Source of the DNA: Gemmatimonadaceae bacterium
GTDB lineage: Bacteria; Gemmatimonadota; Gemmatimonadetes; Gemmatimonadales; Gemmatimonadaceae
Direction of reading: 5' to 3'
NCBI GenBank assembly: GCA_025362635.1
Contig: JANYFO010000298.1
Span: forward strand, 1-54,474
DNA length: 54,474 nt
Shown here: positions 8,296 through 17,924 of the stretch, piece after piece
Layout: each line of letters starts with the position of its first letter
Numbering within the stretch: the stretch's first letter is position 1
Program-made: the position numbers and the translations under genes
Notes under the pieces: generated by a model
The model's input: the letters and a program-made list of their open reading frames with translations, nothing else
What the model was told of the DNA's origin: nothing
Databases searched by the model: none

Positions 8296-9582
8296 CTATC
8301 GTTTCTCCTTTACCGGTGACTTCACGACGGGCGCAGCAGCACCTGCATCGCTTAACACTACTTTGTCTTCTTTATCAAACCCGACCATAAGATGCGCCGC
8401 TGCGGCCAATGCTTTCAGTGCATCGCCGGACGATGTCAGCGATGTGCGCATCGTCACCTTGCGCGCACCGAGGGCTGGATCGCCCAGCGACAATTTTGAA
8501 TCAAACCAACGCACAAGTTCTGAGACGACAACACTGACCGGCGTATCAACAAACACGAGCGAGTCGCGCGTCCAACTGAGCGCTGTCTCTTTTGCATCGC
8601 CCGATAGGTCTGACATCGTACCGTCCTTTGCAATGTGGAGCGCAGCACCAGCGGCCACTTTGCGCGCGTCCTTCCCGTCCTTCACACGCACCAGAACCGC
8701 GCCTTCATCAACGCCCACATCGATCGTGCTGTCCTCTGGATACGCGCGCACCGAAAACTTGGTACCGGTTGCGGTAATGCTGGTCGTGCCGTGACGTACT
8801 TCAAATGGCATTGGATTGCCTTGTGCTACCGTAAACTCAGCCGCACCCTGCACCGCCACCGTACGCATGGTCGTGCCAAATTTCGCCGGTACTTTCACGT
8901 GCGAATCTGAACCAAGTTTTGCTTTGCTGTCGTCGCCGAGTGTGACGTTGCCCCGCTGTCCACGGCGTGCGGAGATGTCACGCGCATCGTCGGCGGAGAG
9001 TGCTTTGCTCACCGCCTCGTCTGCACCTTTCATGTTCGCGTATTTGAGAATGCCAAATAGTCCACCGGCCACTGCAACGATCAGCACCGTCGGCACGACC
9101 CAGCCACCGGACTTTCCAACTTTTTGTACATGTTCGGCCGCGTGCGCCTTTTGCGCGGCGCGCGAGGCGGCGCGACTCGCCTCGTGATCGACTGGCGGGG
9201 CGTGCATCGCCGCCTTGAGTTGCGCGACCGCTTCTTCTTCGGTCGGTATCGTAATGTGACTCGACGAGGCGGACGAACCATCACGCTGTCGCAGTGACGC
9301 ATGCTTCTTTTTCTGCATCGTTGATTCTTCGCGCACCGCTTCCGACAGATAGGACACCATGCCGATGGCATTCTGGAATGTCGCGCGGCGCGTCCACGTT
9401 GACAGCATCGCTTGTTGCACAACGCGGCCACTGAAATGCGTGAGATCGGTGCCGAGCGATTCTTTTGCGACGTTGATCAATGCCGCATAGCGTTCGCGGT
9501 AAACCGTCGCGAGTGTTGTTTCATCGCCTTTTATGAAGGCGGCGAATTGCTCGGCGGTTGGTGCTGAAATATCAGCGGACAT
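8296..9582 (-). CDS. FecR-domain membrane protein with sigma-70 region-2-like N-terminus
   Basis: Helical N-terminus 'FAAFIKGDETTLATVYRERYAALINVAKESLG...VVQQAMLSTWTRRATFQN', one TM 'WVVPTVLIVAVAGGLFGILKY', FecR domain 'VQGAAEFTVAQGNPMPFEVRHGTTSITATGTKFSVRAY'. RBS AGGAG precedes ATG at 9582. Confidence 0.75.
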   Translation of the reverse strand: MSADISAPTAEQFAAFIKGDETTLATVYRERYAALINVAKESLGTDLTHFSGRVVQQAMLSTWTRRATFQNAIGMVSYLSEAVREESTMQKKKHASLRQRDGSSASSSHITIPTEEEAVAQLKAAMHAPPVDHEASRAASRAAQKAHAAEHVQKVGKSGGWVVPTVLIVAVAGGLFGILKYANMKGADEAVSKALSADDARDISARRGQRGNVTLGDDSKAKLGSDSHVKVPAKFGTTMRTVAVQGAAEFTVAQGNPMPFEVRHGTTSITATGTKFSVRAYPEDSTIDVGVDEGAVLVRVKDGKDARKVAAGAALHIAKDGTMSDLSGDAKETALSWTRDSLVFVDTPVSVVVSELVRWFDSKLSLGDPALGARKVTMRTSLTSSGDALKALAAAAHLMVGFDKEDKVVLSDAGAAAPVVKSPVKEKR

Positions 9583-9689
9583 CGGGTTCTCCTGAGGGTA
9601 TGAGGCACGACCGACGTGCGTGTATGGGACGAACGGTATCGCGCGCTCCTTGATCCTGTGCTCCGGTGCAGCATCGCGCAAACTATTTG

Positions 9690-11177
9690 TCACATTGCGC
9701 CGAATTTTCTCTCGGCAAGCAGCGCCGCGCCTTCATCCGCGAGTCCGTCCGCCAGTCGCTGCATGTGCGCCGGCGTTGTACGAACATTCATGATTGTCAC
9801 GCGCAGTACGCGCCGCCCGTTAAGCGTGGTGGCAGTCAGCCATCCGCGTCCGCTCCGATTGTAGCGCTCGCGCAAGGCGTCCGTGAGCTCGTCACGATTG
9901 GCCTCTGCGACGCCTGGCGGCGTCCACGTGAAACACAGAATGTTGGACTCGGGCGCATGCAGGGGGGCGAAGTCACTCCGTGTCTGAAGGAGCGCATGTA
10001 ACGTTGCCGCAGTTTGACACAGTCGCTCGTACATCGCGGCCAATTGATCGGCACCGTATCGCTCGAAGGCAACCCATAACTTCAACACGTCAGATCGACG
10101 GGAGCACTGAAACGTGCGCGTACCGGAATCCCACATGCGCGTCTCGCCGCTATCGCCTGCAAACAAATATGGCGCGGTTTGCGCGAAGGCGGCTTGCAAG
10201 TCGCGTTCGTCGCGCATCAGCAGGAGACCGGCGGACAATGGGAGCAGTAATGTTTTGTGCGGATCCCACGCCACCGATCGCGCCCGCGAAATTCCGCGCA
10301 CGCGATACTGGTGCACCGGAGATAACATTGCAGCGCCGCCATGCGCCGCGTCCACGTGCAGCCACACATTGTTGTTCGCCACGCAGATATCCGCGATGCG
10401 TTCAATGTCATCAAACGCACCGGTGGCGGTACATCCTGCCGTCGCCACGACCGCCATCACCCGCGTGCCTGCGGCGTGCAGTGCGATCAACCGCGCGTGC
10501 AGCACGTCCACGTCCATTCGATGATCGCGCGACGGAATGATCTCCACGCGCGATAGACCAAGTCCCATTTCGCCCGCCGCACGCGTGACGGCGTAGTGCG
10601 CATGTTCGCCGCAGACCAGCACGGGTGGATTCGGACCTACTCCATTCGTCCAAACGTCGGGAATGCTGTGACTGCGCGCCGCGAGTAAGGCGGTAAACGT
10701 TGCTTCGGTTCCACCCGAAGTCATCGTACCGCCCGCAAGTGCGCCCCACCCTACTAAATCTGTGCACCAGCGAATGACTTGTCGCTCAAGTGGCCTGAAA
10801 CTCGGCGACATCTCTCGGACGGCGAGCGATTGGTTCACCGCGGCAATGAGCGCTTCTGTCCAGATCGTTGCGGGCAACGGCGCTGACACTTGATGGCCAA
10901 CGGCCATCGGATGCATAAGACGGTTTACATCATCTAACAACAACGTCGAAATGCGCTCCGCGACTTCGGCCAATGGTCTCCCAGTGCGCGGCATTGGTCC
11001 AGCAAGGCGATCCGCGACCTCCTGTGCTGAACGCGCGGTAGAAACTGGGCCGTCGCCGCTTCGAGTGTCGGCGAGATATCGCGCAACCAGCGCGAGAATT
11101 GGTTGCGCTGCCGCAAGCGAAGTATCTGCCTCAAAAAGTGCGAGTAGCGGGTCGTCGCTTGGCGTAGATGTTGGCAT
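9690..11177 (-). CDS. Group II pyridoxal-dependent decarboxylase/aminotransferase family protein
   Basis: 'GTMTSGGTEATFTALLAAR', 'WLHVDAAHGGAAML', PLP lysine motif 'VAWDPHKTLLLP'. Confidence 0.85.
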   Translation of the reverse strand: MPTSTPSDDPLLALFEADTSLAAAQPILALVARYLADTRSGDGPVSTARSAQEVADRLAGPMPRTGRPLAEVAERISTLLLDDVNRLMHPMAVGHQVSAPLPATIWTEALIAAVNQSLAVREMSPSFRPLERQVIRWCTDLVGWGALAGGTMTSGGTEATFTALLAARSHSIPDVWTNGVGPNPPVLVCGEHAHYAVTRAAGEMGLGLSRVEIIPSRDHRMDVDVLHARLIALHAAGTRVMAVVATAGCTATGAFDDIERIADICVANNNVWLHVDAAHGGAAMLSPVHQYRVRGISRARSVAWDPHKTLLLPLSAGLLLMRDERDLQAAFAQTAPYLFAGDSGETRMWDSGTRTFQCSRRSDVLKLWVAFERYGADQLAAMYERLCQTAATLHALLQTRSDFAPLHAPESNILCFTWTPPGVAEANRDELTDALRERYNRSGRGWLTATTLNGRRVLRVTIMNVRTTPAHMQRLADGLADEGAALLAERKFGAM

Positions 11178-11330
11178 CACATAATCTACGTTTGCGCATG
11201 CAGCGTGCAGCAAGCGAAAACGATTGCCCGCGAATTGCGCGCATGTGCTCCCAAACAAGGAGTGGTTCGATCCCTCGCTACCCTCCTTGGGCTAGCTCCA
11301 TTCAATTTTGCGCAATTTGTGGCCAGCGGT

Positions 11331-12383
11331 TCACTGCAACCGTTCCACTAAGCAATGCACGCTGGCATCCCACCGCCAATGTCGAGCACTCGTCAGGTGC
11401 GTACTGCCAATCCAGCGATCAATACCATTTTCTTCCACCGCATCCGCGCGTTCACGCACCACCTCTTGGCCAAATGGTGTGAGCACGACACTGCGCTCCC
11501 AAAATCCGCGACCGTCCGCGTCCCGCACCGGCGCAACAACACGCGTGCCGTTGGTGTGCAACACAAGCGGACGCAAACAATCACTTATACGTTGCGTGTA
11601 CCACGCAAAACTCCAATTGCCCAGGAAGGCCCACGATTCGCTGGCTTGCGATGACAATTGAAATAACCGAGCAAGCGTCAACTGGCCTGGATACAGCGCT
11701 TCGCACAGTTGACGTTCTGTACGCGACAGTCCGTGCTGCGAGTCGGGGAATTCTTCGAGTTGCCGACGTAAGGCCGCGGCGAGATGCGGCAATCGCGCCC
11801 CCACATTTGCGCTGTACGTTCGCGCACCGATGCTCGCGTCTAGTCGATCGGCCATCGTCGCCAGTGCCTGCGGTGCTGAAGACGTGAACGCGCGCCACGC
11901 ATCGGCGCCGTGCGCGATGTCGCTTGCTGTGACTTCGCGCCGCGCGTTGTACAGCGGTGCAAATTTGTCCTGAGTCAGGGGCGCAAGAAAACAGTCAGCC
12001 GGAACAATCGTCACCCGTGGTCTGTCGCTTACTGGCCGCGACGCAAAACGGCCGAGCACCTGCATGAGTTGTAATTGATCAAACAGGTCGGGCTCAAACC
12101 AAAGCACTACTTCATCTGCGACGCCCGCATCATTGAGCCGAGTGTCGCGTACGGCGAGATCGGCGACTACATCGGAAGCTGATGCCCAGCCGCGTGTGGC
12201 AAGAAATTCAGCGCGCGTCGCACGAAAACTCTCGAGATTATCGTCAGATGGAACCGGACCATCATGCAAAATATCGCGCCAAGACAGGACGTCGCCCGGC
12301 AGTGCAGACCGAGTGAGACCGCTTGCGGCGCCGTCACCGTTGGTGACGTGCAATGTGAGCACTGGATACTCGGGGTTCAGGAC
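11331..12383 (-). CDS. DUF1835 domain-containing protein (start uncertain)
   Basis: 'LTLHVTNGDGAASGLTRSALPGDVLSWRDILHDGPVP' is typical of DUF1835. ORF opens at 12500; start may be a GTG near 12383-12395. Confidence 0.75.
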   Translation of the reverse strand, partial: VLNPEYPVLTLHVTNGDGAASGLTRSALPGDVLSWRDILHDGPVPSDDNLESFRATRAEFLATRGWASASDVVADLAVRDTRLNDAGVADEVVLWFEPDLFDQLQLMQVLGRFASRPVSDRPRVTIVPADCFLAPLTQDKFAPLYNARREVTASDIAHGADAWRAFTSSAPQALATMADRLDASIGARTYSANVGARLPHLAAALRRQLEEFPDSQHGLSRTERQLCEALYPGQLTLARLFQLSSQASESWAFLGNWSFAWYTQRISDCLRPLVLHTNGTRVVAPVRDADGRGFWERSVVLTPFGQEVVRERADAVEENGIDRWIGSTHLTSARHWRWDASVHCLVERLQ

Positions 12384-12520
12384 TAAAGAACGTACTGCGC
12401 GGCGCAACAGAAGCGGAGCGTAGGAAATGATGATGCCGCGCGGTGGCGCCGCTGGTATGTTGTGACGTCGGCGGCGCGCGCGCCAGTGACGACACGCCAT
12501 TCACTCTTTCCGCGTTTGCA

Positions 12521-13702
12521 ATGATCGTGCCACGAGCCAGCGCTCCCAGTATCGACACCGCACTGATTATCGAGACCGTCCTCCCTACTGACACGATGGA
12601 CGAACTAGAAATCGAGCCGCTCCTCGACACCAACGTGTCACTGTGGGCGGTGGTGTTTGCTGGCGGGATCGGCACGCGCTTCTGGCCACTGAGCACGCCC
12701 AAAAAGCCCAAGCAGCTCCTCGCGCTCGTAGGCGAAACGCCGCTGATCGCCGAGACCGTGTCGCGGTTGTCGCCGATGATTCCGCCAGAACGAGTGCTTG
12801 TCGTCACGAGCGCGGACATCGCCGACGCGCTGCACGAAGCCATCCCCGATGTGCCGAAAGCCAACATGTTGGTTGAACCGCGGCCACTCGGCACCGCCGC
12901 GGCGTTGGCGTGGGGGGCAACAGAAGTGGCGCGTCGTGCGGGACCCGACACCGTGTTTTGCGCGCTCCATGCCGACCTTTCGGTGGGCGATGCGAGCGAA
13001 TTTCGCGACACCGTCCGACGAGCGGCGACCATTGCAGCCACCGAATCCTTACTCGTCACCATTGGCGCGCGCCCCACACGTTCCGAGACTGGATTTGGCT
13101 ATCTACAGCCTGGAGCGTCAATCGATCCGCTAAACTCGCGCGCCGAAGGGGGCGCCTGTCGCGTAGAGCATTTCGTCGAAAAACCAACCGCCGCGTTAGC
13201 CGACATGCTCATCGATCAAGGTGCGCTTTGGAACACGGGCATCTTTGTGTGGCGTGCGAAAGTTGTGCTGCGCGAACTCACCGCGCATTGCGCAGAATTG
13301 CGCAGCGGCTTGCCGATGCTCACGGACGGCAGGCTGGAGGCGTTTGCGTCACTGGTGACGTCTGTGTCGATTGACCGCGGGCTGCTTGAGCGTAGCAGCA
13401 ACGTTGCCGTGTTGCCGGGCGCGTTTGGATGGGATGACGTGGGTACGTGGGCCGCACTGCGTCGAGTGCGCGATCTCGATGACACGGGGAACGGTGTCAT
13501 GGGTGAAGTGCATTGCGTGGAGTCGTCAGGGAACGTGATTCACGCGGACACCGGCTGCGTCGTCGCATACGGTATTTCTGGTATGCTGGTGGTGAGCATT
13601 CATGGGCTCACGTTCGTCACGTCGCTCGACCGCGCGAGCGAGTTAGGTCCGCTGCTCAACGCATTGCCGGGGTCGTTGCGGTTTAATCCCGGACGACACT
13701 AG
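12521..13702 (+). CDS. Mannose-1-phosphate guanylyltransferase
   Basis: 'WAVVFAGGIGTRFWPLSTPKKPKQLL', 'RSETGFGYLQPG', 'FVEKPTAALA', 'WNTGIFVWRA', 'FGWDDVGTW'. Alternative start at 12596. Confidence 0.9.
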   Translation: MIVPRASAPSIDTALIIETVLPTDTMDELEIEPLLDTNVSLWAVVFAGGIGTRFWPLSTPKKPKQLLALVGETPLIAETVSRLSPMIPPERVLVVTSADIADALHEAIPDVPKANMLVEPRPLGTAAALAWGATEVARRAGPDTVFCALHADLSVGDASEFRDTVRRAATIAATESLLVTIGARPTRSETGFGYLQPGASIDPLNSRAEGGACRVEHFVEKPTAALADMLIDQGALWNTGIFVWRAKVVLRELTAHCAELRSGLPMLTDGRLEAFASLVTSVSIDRGLLERSSNVAVLPGAFGWDDVGTWAALRRVRDLDDTGNGVMGEVHCVESSGNVIHADTGCVVAYGISGMLVVSIHGLTFVTSLDRASELGPLLNALPGSLRFNPGRH

Positions 13703-13708
13703 CCGCGG

Positions 13709-14500
13709 TTACTCTCCGCGAAATACCGGCAGTCGCTTTTCCTGAAATGCCGCCAGTGCTTCCCGTACATCCTTGGTCACAAAGCAACTTTTGATGTGCG
13801 TGAGTTCGTCACGGAGCTGTGCATCCAGTGTCGTCGTGCTGCTGGCCAACATAAGGCGCTTGGTCAGCGCCAACGCGATGGGCGGACCACCCGCCATACG
13901 CGTCGCATACGCCTGCACCCGTTCGGCGAAGACATCGTCCGCGTACACGGCCGATGCCAGCCCGATGCGCTCCGCTTCGCCAGCATCCACATCGCGACCG
14001 GTGAGCACCATGTCCATCGCTCTCGCATGACCAATCAGCCGTGGCAAAAACCAACTCACCCCCGCATCTGGTGAGAGTCCGCGGCGCACGTAGCCTGCGG
14101 TGCACTTCGCGCTCGCCGTCATAAGTCGTACGTCACATGCGAGTGCGAGCCCAAATCCTGCGCCGGCGGCGGCTCCGTTGATCGCCGCAATGACGGGCTT
14201 CTCGCACGCAGTAATAGATTGCACCCAGCGTCCAACCCAACGATACGCATCAATGCGTGTCGCGCGCGTGTCGCCACTCATCGATGCGGCGTCGCCGAGA
14301 TCGAGTCCAGCGCAAAAACCGCGGCCGGATCCCGTGATGACGACAACACGTACCGCATCATCCGCTGCCGCAAAGTTCATCGCGAGCGGTAATTCGTCGG
14401 AAAGTTTCGGATTGACGGCATTCAGTCGCTCCGGACGATTTAGCGTGATGACACATACGCCGTCGGCGCCTTTGGTGACGAGGAGATGCTCGTAGGACAT
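13709..14500 (-). CDS. Enoyl-CoA hydratase/isomerase family protein
   Basis: 'ITLNRPERLNAVN', 'GRGFCAGLDLGD', 'KPVIAAINGAAAGAGFGLALACDVRL'. Confidence 0.9.
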   Translation of the reverse strand: MSYEHLLVTKGADGVCVITLNRPERLNAVNPKLSDELPLAMNFAAADDAVRVVVITGSGRGFCAGLDLGDAASMSGDTRATRIDAYRWVGRWVQSITACEKPVIAAINGAAAGAGFGLALACDVRLMTASAKCTAGYVRRGLSPDAGVSWFLPRLIGHARAMDMVLTGRDVDAGEAERIGLASAVYADDVFAERVQAYATRMAGGPPIALALTKRLMLASSTTTLDAQLRDELTHIKSCFVTKDVREALAAFQEKRLPVFRGE

Positions 14501-14672
14501 GCGAGAAACCCGAAAGAGGGAAGGACTTGCCAACGGAAATTACCTCTTGCTGGCAAACCGCGCGTCGCCCGAGAACCGTTTCTTGCTCGCAAACCCACTA
14601 CCGCTGATACCGGTTAGTCGACTAAATCATTCCCCACTCGTAACTATCCGATCCTTTTCCGTGCACCACGCC

Positions 14673-15161
14673 ATGCCTTTAACTCCGACTGCTGCCAACG
14701 CGCAAATGATGGACGACGCGACCGCGCTGGATATACGCGGTCCGCTCGCCGTTGCCGACGCCCTTGGCCGAACGGCGGTCGAAACGTGCCGTCAGCACGA
14801 GCGACTCTCGCATTTGCAGGATTTGCGCGTCGCCCAGACCGAACTCGAAGCCACCCACGCCCTTGTCGACACGTGCGATCTCGCGCTCGCAGAATGTGTG
14901 CGTCATTTCGAGAAAGCATGCGCGACCGTGCCCGCGTCTGACGACGCCGTGGTGCGTCAAGCGGCAAACGCGATGTGGCTCTCGTCGCGTGAATATCTGC
15001 GGCGCCACTCCATCGCCGAACAAGCATCGCGACAGCTCACGCAGCACAGCGTCGAAAAGCTGAACGACTTACACACCGAATACGAACTCCTCTCCTCCGC
15101 CATACTCGGCCTCAAACACGCGACGCAATCGTATACGAAAATCCGCCCCGACAGCCGCTAG
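14673..15161 (+). CDS. Hypothetical helical protein
   Basis: Complete ORF with helix/coiled-coil-like composition between well-defined neighbours; no family recognised. Confidence 0.55.
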   Translation: MPLTPTAANAQMMDDATALDIRGPLAVADALGRTAVETCRQHERLSHLQDLRVAQTELEATHALVDTCDLALAECVRHFEKACATVPASDDAVVRQAANAMWLSSREYLRRHSIAEQASRQLTQHSVEKLNDLHTEYELLSSAILGLKHATQSYTKIRPDSR

Positions 15162-15167
15162 TGCTGC

Positions 15168-15704
15168 TTACTCCGCGGCTTTGAGCACTAACTCAAAGAG
15201 CTTTTTCGACGGTTGCGGATCGCGCGTCAAATACACCTGGAGGCGCTCCACAACACAGGGCGCCTCAACTCGTAACGCCAAAAGTTCGCGCTCAGATTCT
15301 GGCGTCAATGTCGGATAGAAACTGAGTGTACAGTGCGGCGAAAACATGAAACGCGCCGGACGAAATGGAAGGCCGCACCGCGCAATTCGTTCATGCAACA
15401 TGCGCAACGGTCCATTTTGATCGAGCGGCAATGACACAATCTCCGTCTGCATGAACCGATGCGGCGGTCCAAATGGCAACGACAACGGTGCGGTACTTGC
15501 CGCAATGGGCGCTAACGCCGCACGGATCTGCTCCACCGGCGTATCCGTTGGGATGGAGCCCACGCCAGACGACCCCACCAGCGTAATATGCGGCGGGGTG
15601 AGTCGGGCCAGCTTAGGATCGTAGCGCTGTTGGATGCCACGGACGATGATGCCCGCCTCTCCAGGGAGTTCGGCGAGCACGAAAATGCCGAAAGATGGAG
15701 GCAT
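15168..15704 (-). CDS. 2'-5' RNA ligase / 2H phosphoesterase family protein
   Basis: Two 2H motifs: 'PPHITLVGS' and 'SPHCTLSFY'. Start at 15704 (MPPSFG) or 15719. Confidence 0.85.
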   Translation of the reverse strand: MPPSFGIFVLAELPGEAGIIVRGIQQRYDPKLARLTPPHITLVGSSGVGSIPTDTPVEQIRAALAPIAASTAPLSLPFGPPHRFMQTEIVSLPLDQNGPLRMLHERIARCGLPFRPARFMFSPHCTLSFYPTLTPESERELLALRVEAPCVVERLQVYLTRDPQPSKKLFELVLKAAE

Positions 15705-15757
15705 GTGTGCAATGTACACCCCTCGTCGCGTCGTGATCGACAGCGTATGTTCGCGAC

Positions 15758-16006
15758 ATGGCCGAAGCGATGGTGATTATCCGAAATTTCGTGAGCGAGA
15801 CGGAAGCGCAGATTGCGCGCCACGTACTCGAAACGCATGGCATTGCGGCAGTAGTGCTGCGCGACGACGTCGCTGGCGTGGCGATACGACTCGCGGTACG
15901 GCATGCGGAGTCGGCGCTCGCGTTGCGCATTCTCGATGCACCCTTTAACAGTTTGTCGACACTCGACACACCGTTCGGCGATACCAATCAGTCGGGTCGC
16001 GCGTGA
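15758..16006 (+). CDS. DUF2007-like small protein
   Basis: 'VIIRNFVSETEAQIARHVLETHGIAAVVLRDDVAG' resembles the DUF2007 putative signal-transducing domain. Confidence 0.7.
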   Translation: MAEAMVIIRNFVSETEAQIARHVLETHGIAAVVLRDDVAGVAIRLAVRHAESALALRILDAPFNSLSTLDTPFGDTNQSGRA

Positions 16007-16013
16007 ACCGCTC

Positions 16014-16826
16014 ATGAGCAAAGCCTTCGATCAACTCGTGGTTGTCGTAACGGGCGCGTCGCACGGGATTGGCGCCGAATTAGCGACGCAGTGCGCCGCC
16101 CAAGGCGCGCGCCTCGTACTCGCGGCGCGCAACGCCGCGCAACTCGAACACGTCGCCCTCGCATGTCGCGCACTCGGCGCCGAGGCATTGGTGCTGACCA
16201 CTGATGTCAGCGTGGAAGCGTCGTGCAAAGCAATGATCGAACACGCGGTCGCACACTTCGGCCGCATCGATATCCTCATCAACAACGCCGGAATCGGTGC
16301 GAGCGGCAGGTTTGAAGAGATTACTGATCTTTCGCTCTTTGAGACACTAATGCGCGTCAACTACCTCGGCAGCGTGTGGAGCACCGCGTACGCCTTGCCG
16401 CATTTGAAATTGTCACGCGGCCGCATCGTGGCGATTTCCAGTTTGACCGGACTCATGGGCGTTCCCAAACGCACGGCATACGCGGCGACTAAACACGCAA
16501 TGGCCGGCTTTTTTGATAGTCTGCGTATTGAGCTACGGCAGACTGGCGTGACCGTCACCGTCGTGTATCCCGGATTCGTGTTGTCCGAGATCAATCGCCA
16601 CGCCCTTGCACCCAACGGACAGCCATTCGGCGATCGGGGATTTCACCGCACCACCGCTGAGTCGATGGCTCTCGAGACCTGTTGTCGCATCATACTGCGT
16701 GCGGTCGTGCGTCGCGATCGTGCTGTGGTGATGACGTGGCGTGGTAAGATCGGTCGCTTTCTCAAATTGTTCGCACCAGCGTTGGTGGATACGATGGCTC
16801 GACGAACAATTGACGCACGACAATAG
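16014..16826 (+). CDS. SDR family NAD(P)-dependent oxidoreductase
   Basis: 'VVVTGASHGIGAELA', 'LINNAGIG', 'YAATKHAM' (YxxxK). Start at 16014 follows the upstream stop at 16006. Confidence 0.9.
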   Translation: MSKAFDQLVVVVTGASHGIGAELATQCAAQGARLVLAARNAAQLEHVALACRALGAEALVLTTDVSVEASCKAMIEHAVAHFGRIDILINNAGIGASGRFEEITDLSLFETLMRVNYLGSVWSTAYALPHLKLSRGRIVAISSLTGLMGVPKRTAYAATKHAMAGFFDSLRIELRQTGVTVTVVYPGFVLSEINRHALAPNGQPFGDRGFHRTTAESMALETCCRIILRAVVRRDRAVVMTWRGKIGRFLKLFAPALVDTMARRTIDARQ

Positions 16827-16853
16827 AGCGCAACAAAACACTAGCTTTCGCGA

Positions 16854-17891
16854 ATGACCGACTCTGGACAGCTGCTCCGCATTGACGCACTCCACCCGGA
16901 ACCCGATCGCATTGCTCGCGCCGCGCGCGTGCTGCTTGATGGCGGACTTGTCGCGTTTCCCACCGAGACCGTGTATGGATTGGGCGCCAACGCCCTCGAC
17001 GCGGATGCGGTACGACGCATTTACGTCGCGAAAGGACGGCCGACGTGGAATCCGGTCATCGCCCACGTTGCGTCGATCGATGCCGCGCGCGAACTCGTCA
17101 CGATGTGGCCAGACGACGCAGAACGACTCGCCCTCGCGTTTTGGCCTGGTCCGCTCACGCTTATTCTGCCAAAACGCGATTGCATCCCCGACGTGGCAAC
17201 AGCCGGACTGCCCGCCGTCGGCATCCGCATGCCCAACCATCCCATCGCGCTCGCGCTCCTACGGGCGACTGGTTTTCCTGTAGCAGCTCCCAGTGCGAAT
17301 CGTTTTACTGAAATCTCGCCCACCAACGCCCAGCATGTTGTCACGTCACTCGGTGATCGCGTCGACCTCGTGCTCGACGGTGGAGTCTGCAAGGTTGGCA
17401 TCGAAAGCACGGTGCTTGATCTCAGCGGTGAAGCGCCAACAGTGCTCCGACCCGGCATGATTTCACGGGCACAACTGGCGGCCGTCTTGGGCCGCCCGGT
17501 AGCGGATCAGTCCATGATCACCGTCGCCGCGCACGGTCTCACCGACGCCCAGCGCTCGCCAGGCACGACGGATCGCCATTATGCGCCACGCGCGCAAGTG
17601 TGGCTCTTTGATGCGAGCGAGGTACACGATGTGACGGCGGCGCTCCAACAGCGCCTGCACTCGGTCGCTCCGTCGATCGTCACGGCACTGTTACTTGGGG
17701 TCACACTGCCCGCCGCCTCGCAGCAGTCTATAGTGCACATGCCACGCGACGCCGCCGACTACGCGCGTCAGCTGTACGCGGCACTACATGACGCAGACGC
17801 CGTCGGTGCATCACTCATCATCATCGAGCGTCCGCCCAATACCGACGATTGGTCCGGCGTTCGTAACCGTTTGGAACGTGCAGCGCACTAA
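16854..17891 (+). CDS. L-threonylcarbamoyladenylate synthase (Sua5/TsaC family)
   Basis: 'GGLVAFPTETVYGLGANALDADAVRRIYVAKGRP', 'PGPLTLILPK', 'PSANRFTEISPT', plus C-terminal Sua5 domain ('SPGTTDRHYAP'). Confidence 0.92.
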   Translation: MTDSGQLLRIDALHPEPDRIARAARVLLDGGLVAFPTETVYGLGANALDADAVRRIYVAKGRPTWNPVIAHVASIDAARELVTMWPDDAERLALAFWPGPLTLILPKRDCIPDVATAGLPAVGIRMPNHPIALALLRATGFPVAAPSANRFTEISPTNAQHVVTSLGDRVDLVLDGGVCKVGIESTVLDLSGEAPTVLRPGMISRAQLAAVLGRPVADQSMITVAAHGLTDAQRSPGTTDRHYAPRAQVWLFDASEVHDVTAALQQRLHSVAPSIVTALLLGVTLPAASQQSIVHMPRDAADYARQLYAALHDADAVGASLIIIERPPNTDDWSGVRNRLERAAH

Positions 17892-17924
17892 CTCCCGACG
17901 TGCCTTTCGTCATACATTTCCCAA

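Noticed and set aside
11225-11295. tRNA-like GGTTCGATCCCTCGC sequence
   Set aside because: The T-loop-like string is not flanked by a pairing T-stem, no acceptor or anticodon stems fit, and the segment instead forms CAAGGAG/CTCCTTG, a weak terminator-like stem.
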